Source: Gemmatimonadota bacterium
GTDB taxonomy: Bacteria > Gemmatimonadota > Gemmatimonadetes > Longimicrobiales > Gaopeijiaceae
Length of the DNA stretch: 64,000 nucleotides
Assembly (NCBI GenBank): GCA_022560615.1
Contig: JADFSR010000016.1
Coordinates: 1 to 64,000, forward strand
Direction of reading: 5' to 3'
In this document: in pieces, positions 17,501 through 26,657 of the stretch
Layout of the letters: every line of letters starts with the position of its first letter
Position numbering within the stretch: the first letter of the stretch is position 1
Made by a program: the position numbers and the translations under genes
The notes under the pieces: model-generated
The model's input: only the letters and a program-made list of their open reading frames with translations
Database searches by the model: none
Told to the model about the DNA's origin: nothing

Positions 17501-19252
17501 GTGTCCACTTCGAACGTTCTCCGCTTCGAGGAATATCGCGATCGACGCGCCCAGCGCCTGCGGATCGCGGAATCGCTATATGGTGCCTCGGAGAGTCGCC
17601 TCGCGCTCCTCACACACGTCGCTGAGTCCGCCGCCATCACCGGGGCGGATCGCGCTGCGATCGTGTGGGTCGATGAGTACGGCCCAGGCCTGGTGCATCC
17701 CCACGTAGTTCTGGACCTGCGTTCAGACCAGCCCCGCCGCTCGTTCGCGGCGGAGCCGCTGCGCAGGGCTTGGGAACTGGGCGTTCCGGGTGCACTCGAT
17801 GAGCCCGGCACGTACACTATGCACAGCTCGCTGGCGGTCGCGCTGGGCAGCGACGGCACCCGGGCGTGGTTCCTCGTTGCCGAGTCGGCCGCTTCTCGAG
17901 CGACGCTCGACACGGAGGCGCGGGAGCGGATCATGTTCCTCGCGGGCGAATGCTCCGCTGTGGTCCTGCACCGAGATCTGGACGGGACGGAGAGCGAGCG
18001 CGGAGAGGCGGGGAGTTCTGAACGACGTTTTGCGGGTTGGCCGACCCTCAAGGATATCGAGGGGCGGGAGGCCGACCAAGGCGTCAGTCGCAAGATCAGC
18101 CAGCGCTTCGCGGTCGTGCGATTGGTTCGGATGTTGATCGACGACGACATGACGCTTCCCGCGGATCGGGTGGCGGAGCAAGTAATCTTGGCGCGAAGGG
18201 AAATCGCGGCGGCCGGCTTCGACGAGTGCGCAGAGGTCGACCTTTGGCACCAAGTCCTGGACGCATTCGAGGCGATCCGGTTCGACGAACTTGCGGTTGC
18301 TCTCACCGAGCTCGGCGCGGAAGTCGAGGCGGACGGGCACGAAAATGGAGCTATCGAGCTATACGGCTGCGCCTACGACATTGCGGCCTCCACGGGCCTT
18401 CCGGCTCAGGCGATCGACGCCGCGCGCTTCACAGGGCGCGTGCTGCGTCGATTCGGTCGTTGGGACGAGTCTCGCCACTGGTACCTGCTCGCGCAGCAGG
18501 TGGCGCTGGCGGTTGGTGACCAGACCGGAGTCGCTCGCACGATGGCGGGGATCGCGGTCATCCATCGGGAGCGCGGGAACCTGCCTGCAGCTCGCTCGGG
18601 CCTGCTCGAAGCGCTCGAGTTTGCGACAGCCGGCGGCGACTCGGGCACCCTGGCGACGGTATACCTGGAGCTCGTCACGCTCGAGCAGCAGGCTGACGAT
18701 CTTCCCCGGGCGCTGGAGTACGGGTGGCGAGCGGTCAGTACAAGTCAGGAGCAGTCGAAGCGACTCCGCTGCCTGGCGGTCCTCGGGGGCGCGCTCGCCG
18801 AAGCCCGCGAATGGTCCGCGGCCGAAGACGCTTGGACCGTGGTGGCATACCAGTCTCACGAGAACTACTACTTGGTATACGCCTGGGACGCCTTGGCGTA
18901 TCTGGCTGCCCTGCGCGGTGACGAGACCGCTTTCGAGCTCCGAGCCGCGCGATGCGACGCGCTCGGGTGGGAAAGCGGGCAACGTGCGGCGGCTGCGGAG
19001 ATCCTGTACTATCGCGGCCTGTCGTACCGGGCTCTCGGTCGTCTGCGCGAGGCCGACGAGTGGCTGGCGCGCGCGATCGACTTTGCCGAGCGGCACGGCT
19101 TCAACCGGACGCTGTTCGCAGCCGAGGCGGCCCGAAAGTCCCTGGAGTGCCCGGAGCAGATCCCGGCCGCCGCGCCCGCCGTGGCTACCTCCGCGGAGCT
19201 CCGAATCGGACTTCGTGAGATGAAAACTGAGGCGATCGGCGCCGGAGCCTAG
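17501..19252 (+). CDS. GAF-like/TPR repeat protein
   Basis: A 583-residue protein. The N-terminal ~160 residues (LLTHVAESAAITGADRAAIVWVDE, later SSLAVALGS) resemble a degenerate GAF sensor. Residues ~260-560 hold at least six TPR-like helical pairs with the A-x-G/A-x-A pattern (ELYGCAYDIAASTGLPAQA, GLSYRALGRLREADEWLARAI). The GTG at 17501 has a good Shine-Dalgarno (GGAGAG, 6 nt upstream) and is preferred to the TTG at 17462, which falls in the tandem repeat. It may be a scaffold or regulator; no catalytic domain is visible. Confidence 0.75.
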   Translation: MSTSNVLRFEEYRDRRAQRLRIAESLYGASESRLALLTHVAESAAITGADRAAIVWVDEYGPGLVHPHVVLDLRSDQPRRSFAAEPLRRAWELGVPGALDEPGTYTMHSSLAVALGSDGTRAWFLVAESAASRATLDTEARERIMFLAGECSAVVLHRDLDGTESERGEAGSSERRFAGWPTLKDIEGREADQGVSRKISQRFAVVRLVRMLIDDDMTLPADRVAEQVILARREIAAAGFDECAEVDLWHQVLDAFEAIRFDELAVALTELGAEVEADGHENGAIELYGCAYDIAASTGLPAQAIDAARFTGRVLRRFGRWDESRHWYLLAQQVALAVGDQTGVARTMAGIAVIHRERGNLPAARSGLLEALEFATAGGDSGTLATVYLELVTLEQQADDLPRALEYGWRAVSTSQEQSKRLRCLAVLGGALAEAREWSAAEDAWTVVAYQSHENYYLVYAWDALAYLAALRGDETAFELRAARCDALGWESGQRAAAAEILYYRGLSYRALGRLREADEWLARAIDFAERHGFNRTLFAAEAARKSLECPEQIPAAAPAVATSAELRIGLREMKTEAIGAGA

Positions 19253-19272
19253 ATCTCTCTGTTCGACTCGGC

Positions 19273-19455
19273 TTAGCTGCCGGCGTCCGGACCGTGGCTG
19301 CCAGCGTCCGGACCGTGGCTGCCAGCGTCCGGACCGTGGCTGCCGGCGTCCGGACCGTGCTGCTCAACGTCCTGCGGTCCGAGAATCGTAGACGTGCACG
19401 CGCCTATGCTCACGGTGAGCGTCAGCACGAGCAACGAGCGAAGTAGGGTCTTCAT
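19273..19455 (-). CDS. Mini-lipoprotein with four HGPDAGS repeats
   Basis: Starts at ATG 19455, preceded by AGAGG at a suitable distance. The N-terminus MKTLLRSLLVLTLTVSIGAC is a lipoprotein signal with IGAC lipobox. The mature peptide is only about 41 residues, ending in four exact copies of the heptapeptide HGPDAGS directly before the stop. No homologue is recognised. It is divergent from the AraC-type regulator at 19550, with a 94-bp shared upstream region. Confidence 0.65.
   Translation of the reverse strand: MKTLLRSLLVLTLTVSIGACTSTILGPQDVEQHGPDAGSHGPDAGSHGPDAGSHGPDAGS
19276..19359 (-). repeat. Four 21-bp tandem repeats in a coding region
   Basis: Four contiguous 21-bp units (19276-19296, 19297-19317, 19318-19338, 19339-19359) encode HGPDAGS four times. 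Outer units differ from inner ones at one base. The length is a multiple of three, so copy-number change would leave the frame intact. Confidence 0.95.
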
Positions 19456-19549
19456 AATCTGGTTCCTCTCGAGACGAGATTGGGCCATCCACCTTCACAA
19501 GCCTACGTTTGACCAACACCCCGCGTTAACATCTCTTAAGCGTCCTGGT

Positions 19550-20371
19550 ATGTCTTTTTCGAAGATCATGTCCTTTCTTGCGGTTCTCACCAGGGATTTC
19601 GAGGTCAGCCGCGCTGTGTCCAACGCGGTCTGGACGGATCACGCGCTCGTCCGTGCGACTTCGTGGGTCCGGTTGATGTGGCTTGCTGCGGAGAGACCGG
19701 TGACGGGGGTGGTGCTCGACGCCGAGCTGGTTCCCGGGGACGTAGGCCTAGAGGCTGCCGTCGAGGAGTTCACTGTTCGCTTTCCCAGTCTTTGGCTCGT
19801 GCTCGTGGCGCGCTCCGGCACCGATCCGTGGGGTCTTTTTCGGCTGGGACGCGTGGGACTTCAAAACCTCGTTCTGACACACCTCGACGAGTTGCATTCG
19901 GGGGTCGCAAGGGCGATACGCATCGGCTTCGGCCTGAGCACCGAGGCTCTGGTAACCCGCGCTGTGAGCCCCCATCTGCCGGCCAGCGAGACCTTGGCAG
20001 TGCGCCTCGCGCTGCGGGGTGCTCAGCTCGGCTGGACGACCGGCGAGTTGGCGGCGCGTGCCGGGGTCACACGGGCTCACTTGTCCGTTCGGTTGAAGGC
20101 GAGAGGACTTCCCTCCGCGGGTCACCTGCTCGTGTGGGCCAAGCTCCTGCACGCGGGCCGTTGGCTCGGAGACCCCGGTCGGACCGGCGAGAGCGTGTCC
20201 CGGCAACTGGAGTATTCCAGCGGAGCGGCGTTTCGACGCGCTCTGCGGAACTACACGGGGTCGACGCCGATGGGGATCCGGGAGGCTGGAGGTCTCAAGC
20301 CGGTGTTGGACGCATTCCTCGGGACGTGTGGCTTCGGACGCGACCAGCCGTCAACTTTGTTCGTCGCGTAG
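19550..20371 (+). CDS. AraC-family transcriptional regulator
   Basis: The C-terminal ~100 residues form the double helix-turn-helix of the AraC/XylS family (LGWTTGELAARAGVTRAHLSVRLKARG, then LEYSSGAAFRRALRNYTGSTPMGIRE). The N-terminal ~140 residues are a receiver-like or unassigned ligand domain without a recognisable phosphorylation site. Start is ATG 19550 or 19568; the longer frame from 19394 runs through the divergent lipoprotein gene and is unlikely. It may control the neighbouring mini-lipoprotein, but only proximity suggests this. Confidence 0.78.
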   Translation: MSFSKIMSFLAVLTRDFEVSRAVSNAVWTDHALVRATSWVRLMWLAAERPVTGVVLDAELVPGDVGLEAAVEEFTVRFPSLWLVLVARSGTDPWGLFRLGRVGLQNLVLTHLDELHSGVARAIRIGFGLSTEALVTRAVSPHLPASETLAVRLALRGAQLGWTTGELAARAGVTRAHLSVRLKARGLPSAGHLLVWAKLLHAGRWLGDPGRTGESVSRQLEYSSGAAFRRALRNYTGSTPMGIREAGGLKPVLDAFLGTCGFGRDQPSTLFVA

Positions 20372-20402
20372 TGACGTCGGTTGGATCTGAAGCGAGAGAA
20401 CG

Positions 20403-20651
20403 ATGCGAGACTTCTCAGACGCGGGAGACCGGACCTGGACCGCGTCCGTCCGTGAAGAGGCTGGCGCGGACTACAAGGGCCGGTTCTATCTGGTTCTCAC
20501 GAACGACGCCGGTGAGGAGAATTCCTTGGTCGACGTCCGTTGGAACTCAGAGCGCACGGCACGCCGGACTCTCATGACGATGTCGATCGTGGAACTGCGT
20601 AAGAGGCTCAGGTCGGCCGTCGGGCGGGATACCGCGCTGCCCCCGGCGTGA
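20403..20651 (+). CDS. Small conserved-looking hypothetical protein
   Basis: An 82-residue soluble protein with a charged, strand-rich N-terminal half (ASVREEAGADYKGRFYLVLTN) and a helical C-terminus. No family recognised. The ATG is preceded by GCGAGAG at workable spacing. It lies 31 bp after the AraC-type gene and 16 bp before the PLP enzyme, all on the same strand, so it may be cotranscribed with either. Confidence 0.55.
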   Translation: MRDFSDAGDRTWTASVREEAGADYKGRFYLVLTNDAGEENSLVDVRWNSERTARRTLMTMSIVELRKRLRSAVGRDTALPPA

Positions 20652-20667
20652 CTCCCGTGCGGGGGTC

Positions 20668-21816
20668 GTGACCGAAACCATCGCGCGGGTCCGCGCCCGC
20701 GAGTACGCCCGGCCATCCGAGGGGGTCTTCTTCAACTGCGCGAGCTGGGGATTGGTCCCGGACTCCTCGGCGCAGGAGTCGGCCGAGCTCACGCTCCGTC
20801 GGAATCGCACGCATGGCTTCGAGGAGCGGGAACTGGGTGCCGCTCAGCGCCGGTGCCGGTCAGCGCTCGCCGAACTGATCGGCGCGTCAACGAATGAGAT
20901 CGCGCTCGTACCGAACACTACGTTTGGCATGAGCCTGGCAGCCGCGTTGGCGGGAAGCGGACCACCGGGCGATGTCGTAGTCAGCGCTGGTGAGTTTCCC
21001 GCCAACGTACTGCCGTGGAAGTCGCTGGAGCGGCTCGGCTTCCGCATCGTCGTAGTGCCTTGTGGCTCAGATGCTTGGCCGGACGAATCCGCGCTTCTCG
21101 CTGCCGTAGCGCGGCAGGGAGTCCGGGCTCTTTCGGTATCGATGGTGCAGTTCGCGTCCGGGTATCGAGCAGACCTGGCCCGCCTCGGAGCCGCTTGCAA
21201 GGCACACGATGTGCTGTTCTGCGTCGATGCGATTCAGGGCCTCGGTGCGGCACCGTTTCGGGTTCATGACGTTCACGCAGACATCGTCTCGGCGGGTGGC
21301 CAGAAGTGGCTGTGCGCTCCGTGGGGCTCAGGCTTTGCATGGATCCGCGAGGAGCTGCTGGGTCGCTTCGAGCCTCCCATCGCCTCCTGGCTGGCGCTGC
21401 AGGGATCCCCGGAGGTCTTGGACACGCGGGAGTACCGACAGGAGTGGCGAAGGAACGCCCGCAAGTTCGAGCCGGCCACCCTGGGCGTCCAGGACTACCT
21501 CGGGCTCGCCCGGTCGGTTGAGATTCTGCTCGAGATGGGGGTCGAGTCCATACGTGACCACATCTTCCGCGTGCAAGAGCCGTTGATCGAGTGGGCTTTG
21601 GCGAGATCCGACGTGCGCCTGTGGACGCCTTCGGAGCCAGCGAAGCGCGCCGGCATCATCTCCTTCTTCCCCGGGGACACCAGCGCGGTCGCCGCCGCCC
21701 TGCGACGGGAGCGGGTCGTATTCTCCGTGCGCGACGGCGCGATTCGCTTCGCGCCGCACTTCTACAACACGGTCGAAGAGATGGAGCAAGTCGTGGAGAT
21801 CCTAGAAGGCTGTTGA
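20668..21816 (+). CDS. Class V aminotransferase-fold PLP enzyme
   Basis: A 382-residue fold-type I PLP enzyme of the cysteine desulfurase/isopenicillin-N epimerase group. The PLP lysine is K213 in SAGGQKWLCAPWGSG, and the upstream aspartate of VLFCVDAIQGLG and the ALVPNTTFGMS phosphate-binding region are in the usual order. The start is GTG. Substrate is unknown: it lacks the obvious active-site cysteine loop of IscS/SufS, so I do not call it a desulfurase. Confidence 0.85.
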   Translation: MTETIARVRAREYARPSEGVFFNCASWGLVPDSSAQESAELTLRRNRTHGFEERELGAAQRRCRSALAELIGASTNEIALVPNTTFGMSLAAALAGSGPPGDVVVSAGEFPANVLPWKSLERLGFRIVVVPCGSDAWPDESALLAAVARQGVRALSVSMVQFASGYRADLARLGAACKAHDVLFCVDAIQGLGAAPFRVHDVHADIVSAGGQKWLCAPWGSGFAWIREELLGRFEPPIASWLALQGSPEVLDTREYRQEWRRNARKFEPATLGVQDYLGLARSVEILLEMGVESIRDHIFRVQEPLIEWALARSDVRLWTPSEPAKRAGIISFFPGDTSAVAAALRRERVVFSVRDGAIRFAPHFYNTVEEMEQVVEILEGC

Positions 21817-21836
21817 AGAAGTACAGCGTGAGGCTA

Positions 21837-23570
21837 CTAGCCACCCCCGCCAGGTTGAGGAATCGTGAGCCATTGCCCGGCAAAAATGCGGTTTGGCTCC
21901 ACACGGGGGTTGGCTCGAAGCATCGCGTCGAGCGTGAGCCCGTGGCGTTGGGCGATCACGCTGAGGCTCTCGCCGCGACGTACCCGGTATCTGCCGTCGT
22001 CCCCTTCGTCCCCGTTCTCCCCTGTGGCAGGCGCCGCTTCAGCGACGGTGACGAGGGGAGCCCGGCCCGGCGCTCGTGCGAATTGGGCGAGGCGGGCGCC
22101 GATGATGTTCTCGACACGCTTTGCCCGCGTGGTCGAGGGTGTCCCGTTGGAGAGAATCGAGAACGCGAGACGTTCCTGATCTCGGGATCGTACCATGCCA
22201 GTGAGCGCCGACACACCCTCGATCGTGCCTGTCTTCGCACGCAGATTGCCGGCGGCTGCCGTGCGGTACATGCGGCCGAGCTCCCTCCGTTGCCCGGCGA
22301 CCGGAAGCGACGCCCAATACACCGGCCACTGCTCGGTCTCGGCCATTCCCGCGATGAGGGCCACGAACGCACCAGCCGTTACGCGACTCCCGGCTGAGAG
22401 TCCAGATCCGTCCAGGAGCACCAGATCCGCGATCGGAACCCCGAGCTCAGCGACAGCATCGAGGACGGCTCTGGCGCTCGCCGCCGGACTGCCGCGACCC
22501 TCGACGATACGGCCCACGGTGCGGAAGAGCAGTTCAGCGTACAGGTTGTTGCTTCTCTTGTTGACTACGGCGAGGTACACGCGCAGGGGCGCGGAGACGT
22601 GCTTAGCGAGGATCCGGGTTCGGTTGCGACCCTGCGTCCTCGGGGCCGTGACACGCCCGACGATCGAGTTGGCGGGCGTCTCCACGACATGGATTCCCCC
22701 TTGGACTCGGATTCCGCGCTCCACGAGCACGGCTCGCAGCGCTGATGCCGCGAAGTGCGGTGGGGAGGACACCGTCATCTGACGCCAAACGTCTCGAGCC
22801 CCGCGCGTGACACGACCCTCGATCCTGATGGGATCAAGCGGGTTTTCGCGCAGAATGGCGAGCCGCGGGCTCGCCCGACCTGCCACGGTCAGCGCGTTGT
22901 TCACGACGTCTAGGCCGGCGTGGTCCGGCACGGTGTGGACCTCGGGTCGCACCCCGCTCCGGGCGCCGGCAACGACCCTGAACGACACGACGTTCTCGTT
23001 GTACGAGAGCGCTGAGACGGCGCCCGCAAAGTGATCGTTCAGGTCGGCCGGATCCCATCCGGTCGGACGCAGCGGACCCGGCAGATGCGACGCGTCCGCT
23101 ATCAGCCGACCGGTGACGGACGTGATACCGAGTTGCTCGAGCTGATCGACCAGCAACTGGAAGACCTCGTCCTTCTGGGAGAAGAAGCGGTCGGAGATGC
23201 CCGGGTCGCCGGTCCCGTAGAGTACCAGGTCACCGTGCAGCACCCCGTGGCTCACGACGCCGTCCGTCAACAGATAGGTCTGGAAGCGGAAGTCAGCGCC
23301 TAGCCGTCGGAGCGCCGCGGCCGTGGTGAGCAGTTTCAGGTTGGAGGCTGGCACGAGCGCCGCATTCGGCTCGACCGAGAAGAGCGTGTCGCCCTGGTCC
23401 AGGGAGACCACGAGCACACCCCACTGCACGTCCGGCCAGCGGTACGTCTCCAGCGCCTCGGTGAGGTCCGACCGGAGTCGAGAGACTTCCTGCGCCTCGG
23501 AGCGCTGCGTGGCCGTGAGAGCGGCGACGAGAAGTCCTCCCAACAGCAGGCGCAGGTGCAGTGACCTCAC
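21837..23570 (-). CDS. dacB: PBP4-type D-Ala-D-Ala carboxypeptidase/endopeptidase with LysM tail
   Basis: A class C low-molecular-mass penicillin-binding protein that trims peptidoglycan peptides. A signal peptide precedes the catalytic motifs S76-x-x-K79 (PASNLK), SNN in NKRSNNLYAELLF, and KTG in LRAKTGTIEG. Unusually, a LysM domain (YRVRRGESLSVIAQRHGLTLDAMLRANPRV, split here only for length) follows at the extreme C-terminus. It lies 36 bp downstream of a Fur-family gene on the same strand and may be cotranscribed with it. Confidence 0.92.
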   Translation of the reverse strand: MRSLHLRLLLGGLLVAALTATQRSEAQEVSRLRSDLTEALETYRWPDVQWGVLVVSLDQGDTLFSVEPNAALVPASNLKLLTTAAALRRLGADFRFQTYLLTDGVVSHGVLHGDLVLYGTGDPGISDRFFSQKDEVFQLLVDQLEQLGITSVTGRLIADASHLPGPLRPTGWDPADLNDHFAGAVSALSYNENVVSFRVVAGARSGVRPEVHTVPDHAGLDVVNNALTVAGRASPRLAILRENPLDPIRIEGRVTRGARDVWRQMTVSSPPHFAASALRAVLVERGIRVQGGIHVVETPANSIVGRVTAPRTQGRNRTRILAKHVSAPLRVYLAVVNKRSNNLYAELLFRTVGRIVEGRGSPAASARAVLDAVAELGVPIADLVLLDGSGLSAGSRVTAGAFVALIAGMAETEQWPVYWASLPVAGQRRELGRMYRTAAAGNLRAKTGTIEGVSALTGMVRSRDQERLAFSILSNGTPSTTRAKRVENIIGARLAQFARAPGRAPLVTVAEAAPATGENGDEGDDGRYRVRRGESLSVIAQRHGLTLDAMLRANPRVEPNRIFAGQWLTIPQPGGGG

Positions 23571-23606
23571 ACCGGGCCAGGGATGCTCGAGAGGCAGTGG
23601 GGCCTT

Positions 23607-24071
23607 CTAGGCACGGACGCGGTCGGGCCCGCCCTCGGGCACGCATGTCGCGCAGTAGCCGGAGAGCTCGAGACGGAACCCGGTGACCGTGAAGCCCGCG
23701 GTCCGCGCCTGTAGACCCTCGATTTCGGAGTCGGCGATCTTGCCATGGATGTCGACGACCCGCCCGCAGACAAGACAGCGTGCGTGATGATGTGGGTCGG
23801 TTCGACCGTCGTATCGGGCCGGGCCGTCGCCGTACGTGAGCTTGACCGCCAGCCCGCAGCCGACGAGGGTTTCGAGACTCTTGTACACGGTCGCGAGCGA
23901 GATTCCGATGAGGTCCTGGCGTACCGCGAGATGCACGTCGTCTGCGGTGGGATGCACATCCGTATCGGCCAGATACCGGTACACAGCAGCCCGTTGCTCC
24001 GTGAAGCGGTGACCGCTGCCCTCGAGGGCTCTTCGTAAACGTAGCTCGCTTGATGGATCGTGCATGGGCAT
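23607..24071 (-). CDS. Fur-family metalloregulator
   Basis: A 154-residue repressor with an N-terminal winged helix (HRFTEQRAAVYRYLADTDVHPTADDVH ... ISLATVYKSLETL) and a C-terminal metal-binding domain with DPHHHARCLVCG and a second CATC pair, the structural zinc site. Metal or peroxide specificity (Fur, Zur, PerR, Mur) cannot be decided from these motifs. ATG 24065 is an alternative start. A Fur/PerR-like palindrome lies at the P1B-4 ATPase promoter 2.6 kb away, a plausible target. Confidence 0.92.
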   Translation of the reverse strand: MPMHDPSSELRLRRALEGSGHRFTEQRAAVYRYLADTDVHPTADDVHLAVRQDLIGISLATVYKSLETLVGCGLAVKLTYGDGPARYDGRTDPHHHARCLVCGRVVDIHGKIADSEIEGLQARTAGFTVTGFRLELSGYCATCVPEGGPDRVRA

Positions 24072-24107
24072 ATGTTACCCAGCTTTCCGGAAGGGTGTCA
24101 ACCGGTC

Positions 24108-24674
24108 GTGACTGATTTTCCCGCGGATCCCATTCTTACGCTCGAGCCGCTCATCGAGGCGGTCCGGGAAGGCGTCCTGACGGCCGGATGGGAGCTGTCC
24201 GGACTCCAGAAGACCACCAGCCATCAGTTCGAGGGTCGGTGGGACGGAGAGTCGACCCGCAGCGCGTACCTCTTCTTCCATCTCGACGCGGGACCGCAAG
24301 ACGTGAGTATCGACGTGTATCTCGACGAGACGAGTCGAGGGCTCATGGGGAACATGGCGCTCGTGGTCGACCTGCTCGACCTCCAGGAATTGGGTCGCGT
24401 GCAGACTTCCCTGGGAGTCCTGGGCGAGTTGAGTGAGGCGTCGCTCCCCGAGGGGCATCGCACGCCCTTGTCGCTTCGGCTCCGCCTGCGCGAAGCGGGA
24501 GATGATCCCGCGGCGGCGGAGGCCCAGGTTCGGTTCAAGCTGCGGTTCCCACGTGCTACCATCGGTGCCGGCCACTTTGCCGTGGCGGAGCTCGCCCAGA
24601 GTACCGTGCGGGCCTTCGAGCTCTTGCTGGGGGCGGACGCCCTGCGGGGACTGATGCCCCCGGAAGAAGGGTAG
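24108..24674 (+). CDS. Uncharacterised protein between Fur-family regulator and metal ATPase
   Basis: A 188-residue soluble protein starting at GTG 24108 after GGAAGGG. The frame extends to 24060 but would then overlap the divergent fur-like start. No family is recognised. It begins with a helical segment (LIEAVREGVLTAGWELSGLQKTTSHQFEG) then strands (STRSAYLFFHLDAGPQDVSIDVYLDE). It is divergent from the regulator with a 36-bp gap and convergent with the ATPase with a 5-bp gap. Confidence 0.65.
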   Translation: MTDFPADPILTLEPLIEAVREGVLTAGWELSGLQKTTSHQFEGRWDGESTRSAYLFFHLDAGPQDVSIDVYLDETSRGLMGNMALVVDLLDLQELGRVQTSLGVLGELSEASLPEGHRTPLSLRLRLREAGDDPAAAEAQVRFKLRFPRATIGAGHFAVAELAQSTVRAFELLLGADALRGLMPPEEG

Positions 24675-24679
24675 GGGCC

Positions 24680-26650
24680 TCATCCGCCGCTCCCGTCGGC
24701 GAGCAATCTAAGACCGTTGAAGACAACGATGATCGTGCTCCCTTCGTGTGCGATGACTCCGGCGGTGAGGCCTATTTGACCGGCCAGCGCGAGCGCGACC
24801 AGGCCTACCATGACTCCCACGGAGAAAACCAGGTTTTGGCGCACGATCCGGCGGGCCCTCCGACTGAGCTGAAAGGCGTGACCGATCTGGTCGAGGTCGT
24901 CTCCCATGACCACCACGTCGGCAGTCTCCAGGGCGACGTCCGTGCCAGCCGCACCGAGCGCGATCCCGACATCAGCAACGGCGAGCGCCGGGGCGTCGTT
25001 CACGCCGTCCCCGACCATGGCGACCGGACCATGCTGCTCTCTCAGCCTCTCCAGGACCTCGGTCTTTCCATCGGGGAGGAGCTCTGCGTAGACCTCATCG
25101 ATGTCGAGGTCCGAAGAGATCGCTTCCGCGGTGCGCCGGTCGTCCCCCGTGAGCATCGCGAAGTGCCGGACACCTTGCTCACGGAGGCGCGCAAGCGCGT
25201 GCTGAAGCCCGGGGCGGGCCATGTCGGCAATCTCCAGCGCAGCGTCGACATGTCCGTCGAGGCTCACGTACACCGGCGTCGTGCCCGGGGACCGGTCCTC
25301 AGCGATCGCCTCCAGGAGTCCCGCAGGAATGGGAGCGTCGCTTGCGGCCGTCACCCACGAACGCCGCCCCACTCGCACGCGAGTTCCCTCGACCACAGCC
25401 TCGACCCCCTGTCCCGGAGTGGATTGGAACGACTCGGGCTCGGGCACGTCGAGGCCCCGCTCGAGCGCGGCGCGTACGAGCGCACCGGCGAGCGGGTGCT
25501 CAGAACGTGACTCGGTGGCGGCGACCAATCTCAACAGTTGGTCTTCGTCGGATGCAGTGTCAGTCCCTGCGCCCTGTGAGCGTGGACCGACAGTCGCGTG
25601 GGCGGCACCCAGCCAGGCGACGCCGACCAACTCAGGCCGGCCCACCGTGAGCGTTCCGGTCTTGTCGAACGCGACCACGCGTATATCGGAGAGGGCATCG
25701 AGCGATGCTCCGCCCTTGAAGAGCACGCCGTGTCGCGCTCCGTTCGACACTGCCGCGACGATCGTGGCCGGAATCGAGATCACCAGCGCACAGGGGGACG
25801 CCACGACAAGTAGCGTCATGGCACGGTAGAAGGCGTCGTCGAACGTCCACCCGAGTAGCAGCCACGGCAGCAGCACGGCCACCACGGAGGCGCCAATGAC
25901 GCCTGCCGCGTAGCGGCTCTCGACGGCCTCGATCCAGCTTTGCGTCGGGGCACGTGTCTCCCGTGCGCTCTCCACGAGCCGGATGACACGTGCCAGAGTG
26001 GTATCGTCCGCCGCGCTGGTCATGCGCACATCCAGGGAACCCGAAGCGTTGAGGCTGCCGGCGTATACCGGAGACCCGACCTCCTTGGAAACCGGTATGG
26101 GTTCGCCCGTCAGCGTGGATTCGTCCACGTGGGACCGGCCGTCCACGACTTCGCCATCGACCGGGATACGCTCGCCTGGCTGAACGCGTACGATGTCGCC
26201 ACGGACCAGCGAGTCGAGCGGGACCGCATGCGCTTGCCCGTCCTCGACGCGGCTCGCCTCGTCGGGCCGCAGCTCCATGAGCGCTCGGATTGAGCGCCTC
26301 GTACGGCCGAACGCGTAGTTCTCCAGCGAGTTCCCGAGGGAGAACAAGAAGAGCAGGGCCGCGCCTTCAAACCAGTGGCCGACGACGCCCGCACCAGCTG
26401 CTGCCAGCAGCATCAGCACGTCTACGTCGAGCGTGGCTTTACGGAGCGCAGTGAAAGCCCGTCCACTGGCCTCCCACCCGCCGGAGGCGTATGCGAGGAG
26501 CAGGAGGGTCAGCGAGGCCTCGGACATGCCGAGGGATGCCAAGGCGAAGCCCCCGAGCCAGGCAACGCCACACGTGAGCGTGGACAGCGCGCTCCTACGC
26601 CAGCGTTCCTCGTATCGGTCTTCGTACGGATCGCAGTAGCTACCCACCAC
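24680..26650 (-). CDS. P1B-4-type heavy-metal translocating ATPase
   Basis: A 656-residue P-type ATPase without an N-terminal HMA domain. The phosphorylation motif DKTGTLT has D329, the membrane metal site is SPC (S285-C287), and the final membrane region holds HEGST (H635-T639). SPC plus HEG-S/G-T is the signature reported for P1B-4 pumps such as CoaT, CtpD and PfeT, which export Co2+, Fe2+ or Zn2+. HP and TGES-like (LTGEPIPVSK) and GDGVNDAPAL motifs are present. The start is GTG 26650, as an in-frame stop lies just upstream. No Shine-Dalgarno is seen. Confidence 0.9.
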   Translation of the reverse strand: MVGSYCDPYEDRYEERWRRSALSTLTCGVAWLGGFALASLGMSEASLTLLLLAYASGGWEASGRAFTALRKATLDVDVLMLLAAAGAGVVGHWFEGAALLFLFSLGNSLENYAFGRTRRSIRALMELRPDEASRVEDGQAHAVPLDSLVRGDIVRVQPGERIPVDGEVVDGRSHVDESTLTGEPIPVSKEVGSPVYAGSLNASGSLDVRMTSAADDTTLARVIRLVESARETRAPTQSWIEAVESRYAAGVIGASVVAVLLPWLLLGWTFDDAFYRAMTLLVVASPCALVISIPATIVAAVSNGARHGVLFKGGASLDALSDIRVVAFDKTGTLTVGRPELVGVAWLGAAHATVGPRSQGAGTDTASDEDQLLRLVAATESRSEHPLAGALVRAALERGLDVPEPESFQSTPGQGVEAVVEGTRVRVGRRSWVTAASDAPIPAGLLEAIAEDRSPGTTPVYVSLDGHVDAALEIADMARPGLQHALARLREQGVRHFAMLTGDDRRTAEAISSDLDIDEVYAELLPDGKTEVLERLREQHGPVAMVGDGVNDAPALAVADVGIALGAAGTDVALETADVVVMGDDLDQIGHAFQLSRRARRIVRQNLVFSVGVMVGLVALALAGQIGLTAGVIAHEGSTIIVVFNGLRLLADGSGG

Positions 26651-26657
26651 ACACTCG

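Noticed and set aside
19276-19359. Tandem 21-bp repeats considered as a CRISPR array
   Set aside because: The units are contiguous with no spacers, and translate to an exact heptapeptide in a lipoprotein frame.
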